Positions 12,000 through 26,003 of a stretch of 64,000 nt of DNA are shown here, piece by piece. A program made the position numbers and the translations under genes. Position 1 is the first letter of the stretch. Every line of letters begins with the position of its first letter. The DNA is taken from contig CM072170.1 of NCBI GenBank assembly GCA_036850595.1, positions 11,314,303-11,378,302 of the forward strand. Reading direction: 5' to 3'. This stretch comes from Rhyacichthys aspro. Its lineage: Eukaryota; Chordata; Actinopteri; Gobiiformes; Rhyacichthyidae. The notes under the pieces were generated by a model. It searched no databases and had not been told where the DNA came from. It saw only the letters and a program-made list of their open reading frames with translations.

Positions 12000-12560
12000 C
12001 CGAGTGCACGTCTATCCGAACCTTCGAGCGATACAGCACATGAACACAGGCACGAGCTCACCTCCTTCACCTCAGACCCTGTAACTACCTCACGAGTGGA
12101 CGGCTGGCCTCGGCGCGGCTATAAAAAGCAGTCGTGAGTACTCCTCTGGCTGGGCTGAGATAGCTGCTGAGGGGTTGGTGGGGGTCACGGCTGTCCACCC
12201 TCCCCTCGCTTTGCCACGGGGGTCAGTCGGCAGCAGAGTCCATTAGCACATTACACGACCCTCTCGGCTTGGAAACCAGGAAAAGCCATTGAACGTCCCA
12301 TTCCACCCTGCCACACAGATTAGAGCGCTCGTATAATGCGGCCGCTATAAGGTACGCTCCTCACGGCAGAGTGGGAAGAGGAGGATGGGAAGAAGAAGAA
12401 GAGTGCAGGGGAAAAAAACGAGGAAGCAAATGAAGTGTGGGGCGCTGATGATCATTCTCTTTGATGGTGGATCGGTGCAGCGTCCAATAGAGCTCCGTCT
12501 CATTAGGGACACAGAATAGATTGTCATTCCCTGCACAGTCCTAAAGTGGAATCTACCTGC
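12000..12560 (+). promoter_or_regulatory. GC-rich island with a strong TATA box
   Basis: This stretch is clearly richer in G, C and CpG than its flanks. A textbook TATAAAAAG at 12120-12128 is preceded by GCGCGGC, close to the BREu consensus. A NotI site (GCGGCCGC) lies near 12338. No coding exon or good downstream donor follows. It may be the promoter of an unrecognised non-coding transcript, a conserved enhancer, or chance. Confidence 0.3.
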
Positions 12561-13410
12561 GGCGTGTATTGCTATTATTCCAGCTTCAAAAAACAAAAGT
12601 GTCCATCTGGTGTTTTTTATATTTCATCCTACAGATAATAAGCTATACATGTCCCCATAGGAACACACTTTTAAACAAGCCTCTATGTTCTTTTAGCGGG
12701 TTTCTGGGTCATTGCGAGTGTGTTGAGCATGTGTCAATGCATTTGTTGCATATGATAAATTGTCTTGTGGAGTTTACTATATGAGGATAAAAACCCCAGT
12801 GTGAGCTCGAGGATGGACTTCAAAATGACTCCAAAGTGCTTTATAGTTGGCCACATGTCACAGCCGGCATCACTGACTTCTCCTTCTCATCCTCTGGGTT
12901 CGGTTTATCCTTTGATTTGTTCCTCTCTTTATTGTGTGTAATGAACATTGTGAAGGGGAAGTAAAGGGGGAAGTGTGGCATTTTATCTCAAAGGCGGTTT
13001 GGAACAGCCCGAGGCTTGTATTGTATTTATCACACTAACAATGATACAAACTCCCTCCAAGGCAAATGAAACCAATCCATTTAATAAACTTCCTCACACA
13101 ATGTGTTTATATTCCCACAATGGCTCATCAAAGACTACAAAAGCCCCCATTGTGAGCTTTGTATCATTTGCTCTAAATCATTGAAGGAATATTATGCACT
13201 TAGGTTCAAATAGAAATAACATAAAATGCAAAAAAGGGAGTAATTGTGTGTGGATGTGCTTCAGATTTGATGCTGAGGTGGTGTCTCGTATCTGACGGTG
13301 CAAAGGCAGACGCTCAAGGCTATCTCTAAGGGTGCTGTATGTTTATATTAGGTATGAGGGGTTTCTAAACCACAGAGATCCTTTTTCTCTGCTGCAGAAA
13401 GGCGGTTGCG

Positions 13411-13512
13411 TTCACACAAATTTTCCAAAATGCATTGCAGTCTTTTGGAAAAAACAGAAGGAACACTTCCTGTTATGTTTTGATATCATTTGCTCAATAA
13501 ATTATAATATTG
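13411..13512 (+). repeat. Dispersed repeat, copy 1 (pair at 18344)
   Basis: It aligns closely with 18344-18444: TTCACACAAA, AATGCATTGCAGTCTTTTG, AAAAAACAGAAGGA.CACTTC and TGATATCATTTGCTCAATAA are shared. The family is not recognised. The ends seen are simply the ends of similarity. Confidence 0.75.
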
Positions 13513-16500
13513 TCACTATCCTTTTATCTAAAATGGGGCGAGCTTTATGCAATGCTTTGTTTTATCTGAATAGTTCTGTGTTTTTGTCACATTTCATTTT
13601 CATTTCTTCTCAATTGCATTTGTTTCAGTCCCTGGAAACTGTTGCCATTCAAATACTACTACTACTTTAGTACTACTAATACTTAGAGTTGTACAGAATC
13701 AGCTGATGTGGGAGCTATTCCGAACATATTAGCACCTTAAATGTTTTTCTTTCTTTACACAAGCCATAGGTCAGACACTCACTAACATAATCAAAAATTA
13801 TGATTTGATTTGTTGATTTGAAAACAAAAATAGATTTAATAGTTAATTTCATTGCTTAATATTGCATTAAATGTTGAATTAGGCTATTATTGAATTAAAC
13901 ATATCTGGTTAAATAAATAAATTTGCAGAAAAAATGACAGAAGGAGGACTGTAACTAATAAAAAATACACCAAGTATCCATTAAATCCAAAACAAAAGAC
14001 CAGTCACCAATCACAATGTTCCATAATTACATGTGCATCATAAAGTTCTTGAGAAAAGCTGGACATTTCTCTCCGTAGACCCTCTGTAATAGTCACCTGG
14101 GTTTTAAATATCTGACCCTCTGACCAGCTGCTCATAAATAATTCATTAATAATACCTTTTAAAATCTTAATGCCATCACACCATTATAAAACCCCTCGGT
14201 GGGAAACCTGTTTGACACTGTGTCAGGACACCGCGCTAATGTTTCATTAAACTAATCAGACGTCAGACACACTGCTGTTGCTATAGCGACGGGCCTGATG
14301 AGCCCATTTCATGGTCCTTTCATGGATGTGTTCAACATAACATTATAACTATTATCTGGACATTAGAAACAGTCGCAGGAACAACGTCTTCCCATCTCAT
14401 TATGATGAATATATATTGTATATTAATGTCCTTTAAAGGAAAAAGAGGATTTATGAAATACTCTGAATTGATGCCGATTTTCTGGATGATATTAGCATGA
14501 GAAAGTTTGTTAATATTAGCATCATTTAACGACTACTCATTTATTTGAAAGTCCCTGATCCTCGTCTAGTGTGTGTTAATGCTCACACTTCAAAAACTTG
14601 ATGTTCAAACCCCAGATATATAGAATAAACTACATTTAGAAGCACCTTTGTATGTTCCAAGTCACATATTAAGGTACAAACATGCTAAAAATACCTCTTT
14701 AGAAAGCCAACGTTTGCCATAGCCCTTACTGTAGCTGATGAATAATCTTCAATGAAATTTAGCCATCTTTTCACATTAAGATTATTGCACCTCACTTCTT
14801 TTTGGTCTCTCACTAATTATTCCGTGAACTTGAACTAGTCCAAAACTACAGCCTATAGAGCAATTAGCTTTTTGTATGGCTGATAAATGGCCCAGTGAAA
14901 ACACACATTTAACACAGAGGGAATTGTGTGCCTTTTTTTTTTTTTTTTCATAATTGACTATTTCTTATTATTACACTCTTACTAGAAACTCTTCAATGTG
15001 GCCATCTGAACTAAAGAATCTGTAGCATTTCACAACATCATATAATCCTGAAACATCTTCTAAGGACCACACGTTTACACAGACATTGAAGTAGCTTTGT
15101 ATTTTTAATGTTAAGTGTTTAAAATCAAATGAGTGGTACAAAAAGGCACCATTATAAAGTAATGAAATGTTAAATGAGAATGTTATGCTGAACTAGGGGT
15201 ATTACAGAAAAGCGTGTGAAGAGTAGAGTCTTGTAACATGTTTGATTCAATATAATTTGTTAATGATCGTTTTGATGGAATCCGTCCTTGTCTTACCTTC
15301 TCATCTGCGCTGCGTTCTAAATCCAGCTCACAACACAAGCTGACATTTTCTCTCCTAAATTTATCTCTCTCCTGCCTCTTGTTCCAGGTGCTTCTCACTG
15401 GAAACCTATTCATGTCTGCCCAAGTCTCTCAACACGCCCCCGGTGACTCTCTGGAAATGCCACGTGAAGATGAGCTTTTCCACAAACACCACATTTGTTT
15501 AAATCATAAACCTCTCTCGAAATATTCCTCTTTCGGAGACGCGCACCTTTCCTGATTCCAACATCTGTCCAGTAGAAAAATAAGTGGTGATCGGAATGAT
15601 TAGTGTTTCCACGAGAAGACAGATTGTAGCCCTTCTGTCTAATGTGTCGCATGTTTGACAAAGATAGAGGATCTGCTGTGGTAGAGATGTTTTATTTGAG
15701 CAATTACGCTATGATTTATGAGCGATATTATAATCCATAAAGCGACAGCGGATTAGTTTGCATTCATCCGTAAGCGCCAGAGCCACGCCAACAAGTCTGT
15801 AACGTTCGGTATTTAATTTCCTCTTTAACGCGTGGACAATGGGGACAGGTAAGTCAAAGCCACCGGTGCTGTTATTTATGCGCTCGTAATAATGTGTAAA
15901 TCATAAATATGTGTCTCCACAGTGAGCATAAACTCGGTGAAGAACAAGCCAAAGACAAAGAGAGACACGTGACGCGACAGTCAGGTGAATGTCAGCCCGA
16001 GTAGCTTACATCAGGAGTAATTCCACTGAGAAATGTCTGTTTGTAATGAAAAAAAGAGAGAAAAGAAACAAAGACTTTACAAAGACACCAAGTCCCAGAC
16101 AGGAAGGAGAGACGAGCAAACAAAACACTTCAAAGTCTGAAGCCACAAACGTCGCCTCTCATAATGCTCTATTTATTCACTAATAGACACTGTCAATCTC
16201 AGCGTGTCACTCAGAAAACACACTTTCCTATAAGCCTGGGGTAAACACAGCATGTAAACGGGCCTGTCCTTTGTGCGTTATACTGAGAGACACAGACCGA
16301 CACATGATTCCAGGAGACAATAAGGCTGACAATGTGGGACTGTTTTAAAAATAGCCCAACATGTAATGCTACTTACGTGGCTCGCCTTGTTCGGGGCTTA
16401 TTCTGTTAGCTTGTTCAGCGTTTCAGAGCATAATAGAGAGAAAATTACCCATCTCCGCTCGGGGAGGGGGTTATGGGGATGATGCTAGCAAACAAACACG

Positions 16501-17185
16501 GTGCTATTTTAGGACATGTTTCTCGGTATTAATGTTGAGCTGATTTGGGGACATGCTTTAGAGGTGTCAGGGCTTTGTGTGCTGCAAAAAAGGTAGTTTA
16601 ATGCTATGTTTCTATTGAAGAGTATAGTTTAATACAGATAAACACTAAAGAGGCGTGCATTTCCTCCATGTTGTGATCCAGAGAGTGGTGTCTGCTGCAT
16701 AAACTATGATAGAGCACGAGTTGTGTTTTTGTGTGACAAATGTATTGTATGAGAAGGAAAGTTTAACTAAAATAAAGAAGTGAGTAAATCCTCCTTCTAT
16801 GAGAGGTGGAGATATAGCCATAAACTGCTGCTATAAACATTGAAGAAGATTTTTCCAGTTTATTCCACACTTAATGGACTGTACATTTCAGAGAACCTGC
16901 TATTTAACGTCACATGCTCATGTTTAAATTAAAAAACATGTTCAAGGGTCGACTACGGAGACTTTCCAGCTTAAAGTAAAAAAAAACAAAGAGGCATAGT
17001 TGATCATTTATCTGTCGTTTTGGTCTCATAACATAAAAAGTTTCAAGACAAACAAGTTAAGCTTAATCTTATACTGGAAGCTATTAAATATACTCAATAG
17101 TTTGAGTCGATTTTTGAACTCAAACACAGACAGTATTCCAGTTATTTAGCCGAATAAGACACTTCTGTTCCAAAACAAGAGAACA

Positions 17186-17218
17186 TGACCTGAGCCGGAA
17201 TTGAACCCGGGCCCTAAA
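17186..17218 (-). repeat. Short SINE-like fragment
   Basis: The minus strand gives CGGGTTCAATTCCGGCTCAG, resembling the B-box part of the SINE family at 4148-4304. Only about 30 bases can be matched, so this is tentative. Confidence 0.3.
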
Positions 17219-18343
17219 GATGTTTCTAAGCTGTGGAAGAAATGTCTGTGTCAATCTTCCAGTGGCACTTATTAAAAAGGGTTGTTTAAGCTCCTGTTTT
17301 TGTTACTTTCATGAGATGTTTTTTTTCTCACTTTATTATTTTCTTTATAGGGTCTGTTTTTCTCTTGTTTAGTTTGGTCACCCATCACTGCCTTTACGTT
17401 TCCCTTTGGTCTTCATTGGTATATTTGTTGCTGATTTTGTTGTCCGAAATCCTCAATTAAATTCATAAATGGCTCAACACTTCTAGTTGCCTTACACTCT
17501 GTCTTGTTCTAGTCTTATGGGGGTCTTAAAATACATTTAGTCTGGAGTACATCATTCTAAAATTTGCTCATTAACAAATCAACAAACACTGCTCATTTAT
17601 AAAAAAAAAAAATAGAAAACACTTCTTTTTGTTCTGTCATGTTCCTTTATGTTACTCAGACTTCTTTCAGCTCTTTTCTTATTCTCATTCCCAGTAGTGC
17701 TTTTCTAGCCTAGTCCCTGTGGTACTCTTCAGGCAAAAAAAAAAGTAAGATGTGCTTTCACTATTATAACATCAAAAGCTGTGAGAGACTATAAATGTAC
17801 CAAAATAGTCGATATAGATAATAAATAATGTATATATTATGATGTAAACATTGATAAAAAAAACATTACAGCTTGTGGCCTCTAATAATATCCAGGCTTG
17901 TTTGTACCTGTGTTATTTTATCCACTACATTAGCAACTGTGAGTCACGCTCTGTCAGAAATGATACCGAAGCACGTCATCAGGCTGATTATCGATGTTAC
18001 CTGGAATACTGATAACCTTTGACTTACCAAACAGGAAAACAACAACAACAGCGCTGAATAAAGCTCCCCTGACAGGACTAATGGTCCGGCAGCAGATGAA
18101 TCAATCCTTATCTGACACGGAGCTGCATTCACACTCCTCTCCTTGTCTGGTCTGCATGATATGTATAAAGTTGAAATTGATTTACGGCACCATTTATTAT
18201 ACAGTTGTACCTTGCATGAACTCATTTTAACTTTCATTCAACTTCCCGACAGGCTGCTTCATGATTCTCGAGACCGAAAAAGAGTCGCTCAAATTTCAAC
18301 GATCCTCGAAGAGTCTTTTACTCTGAGCAGACCATTCACTCCA

Positions 18344-18444
18344 TTCACACAAATTTTTCTAAATGCATTGCAGTCTTTTGAAAAAACAGAAGGAGCACTT
18401 CCTGTTATGTTTTGATATCATTTGCTCAATAAATTCTAATATTG
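18344..18444 (+). repeat. Dispersed repeat, copy 2 (pair at 13411)
   Basis: Same orientation and about 90% similar by eye to 13411-13512, at a distance of 4.9 kb. No terminal repeats or target duplications were found. Confidence 0.75.
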
Positions 18445-18721
18445 CATGGTCCACAAACTCAACACAAAGTCTGACATTTTAATTGAATTTACAGAGAATA
18501 GGTGGCAGCTTGATTCTCCGAAGTGAAGTGTAGTAGCCCCAAAGTTGAGTTTTATTTCCGATGTGCTCCGAGCTCTGTGTAAGTCAGTCTGTCATAATCC
18601 CATCACTTCTGAACAAACCAACAGCTTTATGGCATGCTAAATTAGCCTTTCATTACATTGAGATACATTTGCTACGTCCAAAACTTCACAAACTTTTATA
18701 CACAGTCCATACAATAAAAAG

Positions 18722-19452
18722 TCAGCCATCAGCCATAACATTATATTCATATTTAACAGTAATAGAACGTAATGGCTTATGGGTGGGTTTATGTGTATTT
18801 ATGAGCACATTATGCCCCAAACCCAGATACATAAAGGCCTGACTGGACAGAACCTCTGAGGGGGGTGACACTGGGCTTCCATAAATCAGATTTCTTTGTG
18901 CACGATACAAACTGTTCTTTTCTATCACAAGTTTACAGCTTCAGCTTCTTTATGGTGGGCATTGTACACCAGGAACTGACAACAGCAGCAAATCTAACAG
19001 TCACAATGTCGCTTTGTAAAAGTCACCCAGATCTTCATGGTTGCATCATTTTCGGAGCAAAGTGCATCCTAGTCTTTGTTTGTCTGTGCTATATGAGCTA
19101 CTGCATGAAGCCTAACTTATTTTAGATAAAGAGTGGAAAAGGATCCCTGACCAATTTGACTGAGAGAATATGAGGAAGTAAATGGGTACGGCCGGCCAGG
19201 TTAGCTCCCTTACTGACCGTACTGCCTACACCAACATTTCAATGAGTACACAATCTATTGAATATACATATATGACCAAAAGTATATTTTGCATTACATT
19301 ACACTTTACTTTAACAGTTCATGTGTAGCACGAGAAAGATAAAGGAGGTATTTCACTCAAACACAGGTGCCATGGTAACATGTTAGATTGTATGGGCTGG
19401 AGGGACAGGTTGCTGTGATTGGCTTAGGTGGTCATAATGTTACGGCTGATCA
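18722..19452. mobile_element. Possible DNA element with CAGCCATAACATTAT-type ends
   Basis: The left end reads TCAGCCATAACATTAT. The right end reads GGTGGTCATAATGTTACGGC followed by TGATCAG, the inverted form with a few differences. The right 200 bases (ACCAACATTTCAATGAGTAC, GGTGCCATGGTAACATG, TGCTGTGATTGGCTTAGG) look like a widespread fish repeat. The interior shows no transposase, and the boundaries are approximate. Confidence 0.4.
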
Positions 19453-20079
19453 GAGTTCTGTATCCTTCTTTTTTCCTCATGTAAATGTGTTTGAACGTGT
19501 GTTATTGTGTTATTCTAACTATCTATCTAATAACTAATGACTCCTGTCCACACAAGGCCAGCTCAAATATTCTCCAACAAAACGCCAAATCAGTTCAATT
19601 AGGAACAAAAATGAACCGGTCAGTTGAGATTGTTTGAATGAGTCAAACGAACTTGATAGTTTTATATTTCAAACTGTAGATAAAGTTTGAAGAAGTAGTA
19701 TGAAGCTTTGGATGAAAACATGCCACTCTTTGCAAGCTAATTCACACACACTATCTTGGTTTTATTCAAACACTTTCAAACTTTTACCAAGTGGTTAATG
19801 GCATTTTTTCTGTACTATTTTGAACTCAGCTCCAAATATTCTCTGCTTTACATCATTTTAAAATGGTACAAAAACTTGTTATGCAACCTCAAATTGCTGC
19901 TTTTACTCAATAGAGCCTTGTGGTTTTATAAAAGTGTAAATTACGCTCTCAGACGGCTACGGTAAATTGAGGAAAATCGCCAAAAGATTTTTGGTGTAAT
20001 ACATTCCTACTCCATTTCAGGTCATCTCGGATCAAACAGTCATTTTATACTGATCTCCAAAAACGGCTGATTTCATCCT

Positions 20080-20890
20080 GCAGCCCGCGAGAGGAATAGA
20101 AGGAAGGAAGCCGTTGAAAAGGAAGCATCCAGTCGGGGCTAATAGCTCTGTAATCATTATGAGTCATGGCGACCGGCAGTCTTGGAATGTGCTCTCGTCG
20201 CGGCAGGTGCTGCACGAGAAAGAGGATGAAACTGCGCTAGCCTCTACGTGTGATGAGCCACTGGCGCATCATCAATAAACACAACAATTCTATCAGTCAT
20301 TGTGGCAGACGGAGGAGACGACATTACCCGGGAGAGCCAGCATCTAAAAAGCATGAATTCACGACAAGAATCCCGAGGGAACGGCGCATAATATCGAGTG
20401 TGGCCTTTGACTGCCATTTGGACACACTCCTCGGTGAATACCCCAGGTAGCGGGGCTGTCTTCTCCACTAATAAGGCAAAACTGGCATGTGGTTCATTAG
20501 TAATCAAAGGGACACGGGCCCTCATTAAACACTTGCCAATCATCGTACAGTGTCAGTGGAGGGCTAGCACGAAAGCGGGGCCAGACTTAGCGCTGGAATT
20601 CCAATGGAACTGACCCAGATATACGGGGATATTTGTATCCTTATTAATTCCTCAAGGGCCGTCACTCGTGCAGTCATTTGCATGTCAAACAGTGATGCTT
20701 CAGTTTGTTATTCAGTCAGAGCCGCCGGGCAGGTGTGAGATTGTTCGGTCACGAGGGATTAGCCGTAAAGATGGGAAATCTCAGGCGCAGCGAGACCGAC
20801 GGGCGCACGCAGGAAGAGGAACCAGAGAATCACTTGTATGTACTAGGACCCCTGAAGGAGGCGATGAATTAAAGGGTCACGGTGCATAAG
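20080..20890. promoter_or_regulatory. GC-richer block, candidate conserved non-coding element
   Basis: Composition shifts to higher GC with many CpGs and few simple repeats. It includes homeodomain-type ATTAGTAATC and CCTCATTAAAC words near 20497-20530. Short open frames occur on both strands but do not suggest a protein. This is the kind of texture seen in developmental enhancers; conservation was not tested. Confidence 0.3.
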
Positions 20891-23800
20891 GAGTGCAAGC
20901 AGGGAGCAGTTATCAGTTTGTAATGACAATGTGTCTTGATCATTTTAATCTGATAGCATTTGCTCTCACAGTTATGAAGCCTGTTTGTTTTTTTACTTTG
21001 CTGTGGAGTCTGTGTAAAGTATTTCCTTATATTGTAAAAGCAAGTACAAAAATAACACTTTTTGCATTCGACTACTTTGGAAAAAATAGACATTTAAAGC
21101 TCCATAGAACCTAGTGGATCATTATTTCCTATTACCTGTTAGAATGGAGGGTGAACAGGTATGAGCATGAGGGTTTGGAGCATTTGTGAAGTAAATAGAG
21201 TTAGATTTAGATGTTTTTTTCTTCAAGTGAAATCCCCATTGGACTTGTGGACGCTAAATTTCTTCATGGAAAACTGCATGTCCCTACAGGGCTACCATAT
21301 CTGTTGGCATGCTCTAAAACAAGTATAAAGTGTAATAATGTAGGCAAGGAAAAATAATTCCTTAAAAATAGTGGAGCCAAATATCTACAAATACTAAAAG
21401 AACGACAAAAAATTACAATAATGTACAATGTTTCATGTTACAATCAACATTATTGTTTTACTGTTAGACTGTTGATTCTACTCAGTGAAAATGAATGCAT
21501 TCAGAAAAGCTGGGTGTCAAGGGAAATCAGGCTCATACTTAGACTTTGGATACAACATTCGACCTGTTTTCTACCTCAGCTTAGCTTATGCTCCAGATAT
21601 TTTTGAGTCTTCCAAGCAGAAATGGCTGCCAGCTCAAATTTAAAATCTTCATATAAACTAAAAAAAACCCAAAAAACACTTTTTTTAAATGATGTGCCTT
21701 GGTGTGATGTTTGTACAGCCTGATGACAATGGGAATAGAGGCTCCTGTGGTGCTCCATTCAAGACTGTAGGAATCAACATGGGTAGAAAACATCTACAAG
21801 TGGCGAGTTTTTGTCTCTTTTATTGAATCTTTGACCTGCGCACTCTATAAATTCACATTCATTCATTAGTGTGCAACTGAAACATAATAAATGCCTACCG
21901 CTGCTTATATTGAAGTGTTGGTTGTGTATCTTTTTGAAAACGTCTCTTGTGGAAGGGTCAAGAGCTTCTATTCCTCTACACATGCGTCACTCCGCCATCT
22001 TCCCAAACACTTTGTTGCACAGAAATTGTTTATTTCGTCTTCTATAACCGAACACAAATGCCGTCATTATGTTTTTCAGCCTCGGTAGGTGCCACTTTAA
22101 AAAGGTACATTATGGCACTTTCACAGCTGCTGCTAGCTTCCTTAAAGCATACTCCAACACAAGAGTACCCGAGCTTTGTGCTCACTAGAAGCTTTCAAAC
22201 CAATGATTAAATAGTGCAGGAGGAGGAAACGTATGGAAATGCACAGATTCTGACAGATCCGCAGAAGCAGAAGCCCCGGAGCGGGCAGTAAGCTTCAGAA
22301 GTTCACGTACAGGCCACAGCAGCGAGGTTCTATCATATATACATCTGCTGTATGCTAACACTTGTCACCTTCATCTTTTTCTTTGAATGGCTGTAATGCT
22401 GCGTTCAAGTTTCGAGTCAGGAGCTTGTTCATCTGTCTTTAGTGTCTTCGTGTCCTTATAAAAAACAAGTGCACTTCAAAAATACTTTACTGCGATGTTG
22501 ATGTGACAAGTTGTAAAGTCAGGCAAAAAAATAATAACCTTAGCGAGTTTCTTAAGTAGGTTTTTATGTGCATTTCCTCAAAGTTTCCAAGGACAACTCG
22601 AAGAAACGAAGCATAATTGTCGGTGATTAGCTGCTTTTGGTCTGTGTACGTTGCCGTTTCATAAATGAAGGCGTTTTCCCATCTGAGAGAATAAATCAAA
22701 CATTACTCGAGTGTCTCAGCTCTAAGACTGGTGTTCATTAGAAGAACTGACAGTGAGGAATTACCGCGCGGGGCTTGAACCGAGCGAGGCATGTTCACTT
22801 TGCTCTGACAAGTGACTTTGTGCTGAAGGATTAATCTCACTCGCAGTTGGGCTGTATCCCTGAGTCAACTCCCCGCGATTCTCCTTTTTATGTCTCGCTC
22901 TATTTTTATTCATCATAGCACTTCTGAAAAAAGGAGCATTAAGTTTTAAATAACCCACTTGGACTGAAGGTTCTGATCAGTGTAACTGCCACTGCTGGAA
23001 ATGTGCTGCTTTTTATAACTATGAGAAATCCGTTTGCTGCTAATGTCCTACTAAGGTAATAGTGTTTTTAATGGAAAAGTACAAATGGGTCTCTGGGGGG
23101 AAATGAAATCTAACTGCAAGAAACTGAATGGTATTATGAAGCCTGATGTCAATAACAGCAAAATCTATTGAATTTAATTTCGAATGGCTGCTTAGTAGTG
23201 CTATAAATGGACAAACAAGCATAGTGTTTTTGAAGGATAGGAAGCACTGAATTGGTTTTACGGTTTAATGCTCTCTTCAGTCATTTGTTATGTCTGCTCT
23301 ATTCAAAACACAAAATGGTAGACCTTCAAAGTCTCTTTTGGACATGCGTTAGGGATTGGTCCATTTGATGCACAATGTAAAGCTTTGTTTGGTTTCGCTG
23401 TGATCCGCTCTTATACCGTTTGTCGAATTCTAAGAAAGACCATTGAAGGGGATTTCATTTTAATTACAAGCACCTTGGGTTGAAAGACAATCGGAAAAAG
23501 CAATTAAGACGAGCCTTTGAGTTGGTTGCTATGTGTGAGTGTATGACGGCAGCTCAAATCTCTTTTACCCCGGCCTGTGGTGTTCCTACCCCATGATCTT
23601 ACCTCCAGTGGGGGGCTTACAGCCTGTGGAGTCCACTGAAAACCCCTCTGAGTTTACTTTGAGGTGCTTGTGCTTAGTATGCTGCGAAAAACCACCACTC
23701 GCTGCATTCAGCCTCAGGGTCGTACATATTCTACATACATATATTATTGTTGAGGAGATAAAATGGTGTCAGCTTTTAGATACATTAAAGCTACATTACC

Positions 23801-23927
23801 CAAACATAGAATCATTGTAGGGAGCATTACTGAAAAGTCCATTATCTGATTTTTTTACTGTTGCATTTAGTTTGACAGTTTAATCAGTAATAGCTTATTG
23901 TAACAGGAATCATCTGTGAAAAAGGCT

Positions 23928-24012
23928 TTATAATGAAGGATTTTAATAGATGAGAATGATCAGCCAATCACAGCACACTTCTGGTAAAAAGGAGCGCTCC
24001 CATTGGTCGATA
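23928..24012 (+). repeat. Dispersed repeat, inverted relative to 28444-28540
   Basis: TTATAAT.A.GGAT.TTAATAGATGAGAA, then GCCAATCACA, then AAAAGGAGCGCTCCCATTGG and TCGA recur in reverse complement at 28444-28540. Weaker similarity extends upstream to about 23890. The family is unnamed. Confidence 0.65.
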
Positions 24013-26003
24013 CTGATGTCAACAAAGAAGGATCAAGGAATTGAACCAAGGAAATGGGTTATTCTGTTGCAAAATACGCCTTATTTTACAGTGAATCAGC
24101 TCAAAAGAGATAAAAATAAATAAACTAGCAGCAAATTAAACATGGATAAATGCTAGCAATGCAATGTTCATCGAGATGGAGATAATTGCAGGATCACTAC
24201 AGTCTACGGTAGTCTCAGAAACGGTAATCTCCAAAGCTTAAAAGTTTCAGTTAAGTTCTAAACTTTGATTTAATGTTTTTGTTTTTTGTTTTTTGTTTTT
24301 TGTGGCGGAAAATTGGTCCAGTTTGACCTTTTTTTTTTAAATCAAAGAAGGAAACGTTACTCAAATGCTGTTTAGGGAGAGTGGGACTGCAAATCAAAAT
24401 TGAGTAGTGGAGCTTTAATTCAAGGCAAAGAATTAGACCAGAATGAATGCAAACATGTGATGGGCCAAAGCTTGTCAGTGTGGTATTAATAAAGCCTACA
24501 GATGACATCTTACGGTCTTTTTTTCCCTATTCTATAACAATATGCTAAAATTGACTCTTATATATTGACGCTGTTTTCATAGCCATACCTGATCACATTG
24601 TTAAAACTCCTTGCATCTTTTCCATTCACAACCATTTCAACTTGACACAAATCCCATCAAACCAACTGTAATATTTTATCTAAATGTCCATAAATGCGTC
24701 ACTTCTGGACACTATGTGAAAACAGCAGCAAAAGACATGCAAAGTTATTCACTTTTGTCAATATCTATCCGTGAATAGTGGAGCTGTGGATATTGAGTTG
24801 TTTACAATACACCTCTCACCAGTAAATCCCACACTCTGCAAATAGTGCCTCAGACACTTCTGCATTATCCACCATCATCCATCTTAGCGCCGTAGAAGTT
24901 GGGGCTTTTAAAACTTTATTTTCTCATCGCTTCCTCATCTGTATTCGCTCCTGTCCGTGGCCATGAGTGTCTGCTCCGAGGTAAGAGCGACTGTAGACGC
25001 CGGTGTAAATGAGCCCACCTTCTAAAGCCATTCGGGAGAAGGTCTCAGAAGGTGACAGATGAAACCGTGTGGGAACAGAGGGAAAGGTTATAAAGACAAG
25101 GCTGGGAAGGTCTTCAGGAATTCTGCTCGCGCATCCGCACTATTATCCCAGAGCGCTGTCTGCTGTCGGGAAACAGAGCTGAAAATGCTGAGCTGTGGGA
25201 TACTCATTCACGGCCCCTAATGTTCTGTGGCGAAACAATTGAAAGAGTCTCAACGCAAACAAATGGGATCTTGGAGCTGATTTGAGATGCAAAACACGCT
25301 TTCGGATGCAGTGGCGGCTCCAGGGAATGACCGCAACTGAGAGAAAGGAGCGCTGTGACTTAGGCCATGTTCTCACAGTAGAAGCTGGGCTGGCACAGTA
25401 CGATTTCTGCTCATGTTTAACACAAAATAGGAAGTGAATGCAATATTTTGAATCCACAAACTGTCAGAAGTCACCTGAACTGTTGCTAATCACTGCTAAG
25501 TACAACATTTAGCTTTTTTTCGGACACATTTAGGACGACATTGCCATTTTTGTTTCTTTTGATTTTAGTGCCACACTGTATCATGAAGGTAATGGTTGAG
25601 CAGCTTGTAAAAGAGTGACTGCTTATGCCCCGAGTTACGTCTTCACATCTAAACACTGCAGGTATCGTCACTTAAAAGACTGGCTCTTGTGTCAAAGTGA
25701 GCACTGTTGAAGTTTATACTCAATGATAAAACAGTAGCGATGTATTCACTAAACAATGAAGGCAAGGGAAGAGAGATGGGGAATAGAGAAATGTAATCCC
25801 TCATGTGGATAAAGCTAATGGCCAAAAATCCCAACCCAACCCAATGTAGTGACCTGATTGGTTTTATTTCATTTAGAAAACTAGGAACCAAAACTGTGGT
25901 TTGTAACCCCCCAGTGACAAACAAAACCCACATGGCTGCTTTTTTATCCTTTGCTTTTTATCAAGTGTGCCATACTGAGCCCATAATAATCTGCTAACTG
26001 TGA

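Noticed and set aside
24963..24985. ATGAGTGTCTGCTCCGAG followed by gtaaga, resembling a short coding first exon
   Set aside because: Would code only six residues, lacks a matching acceptor, and the syndig1l start at 36550 is well supported. Could be revisited with RNA data.
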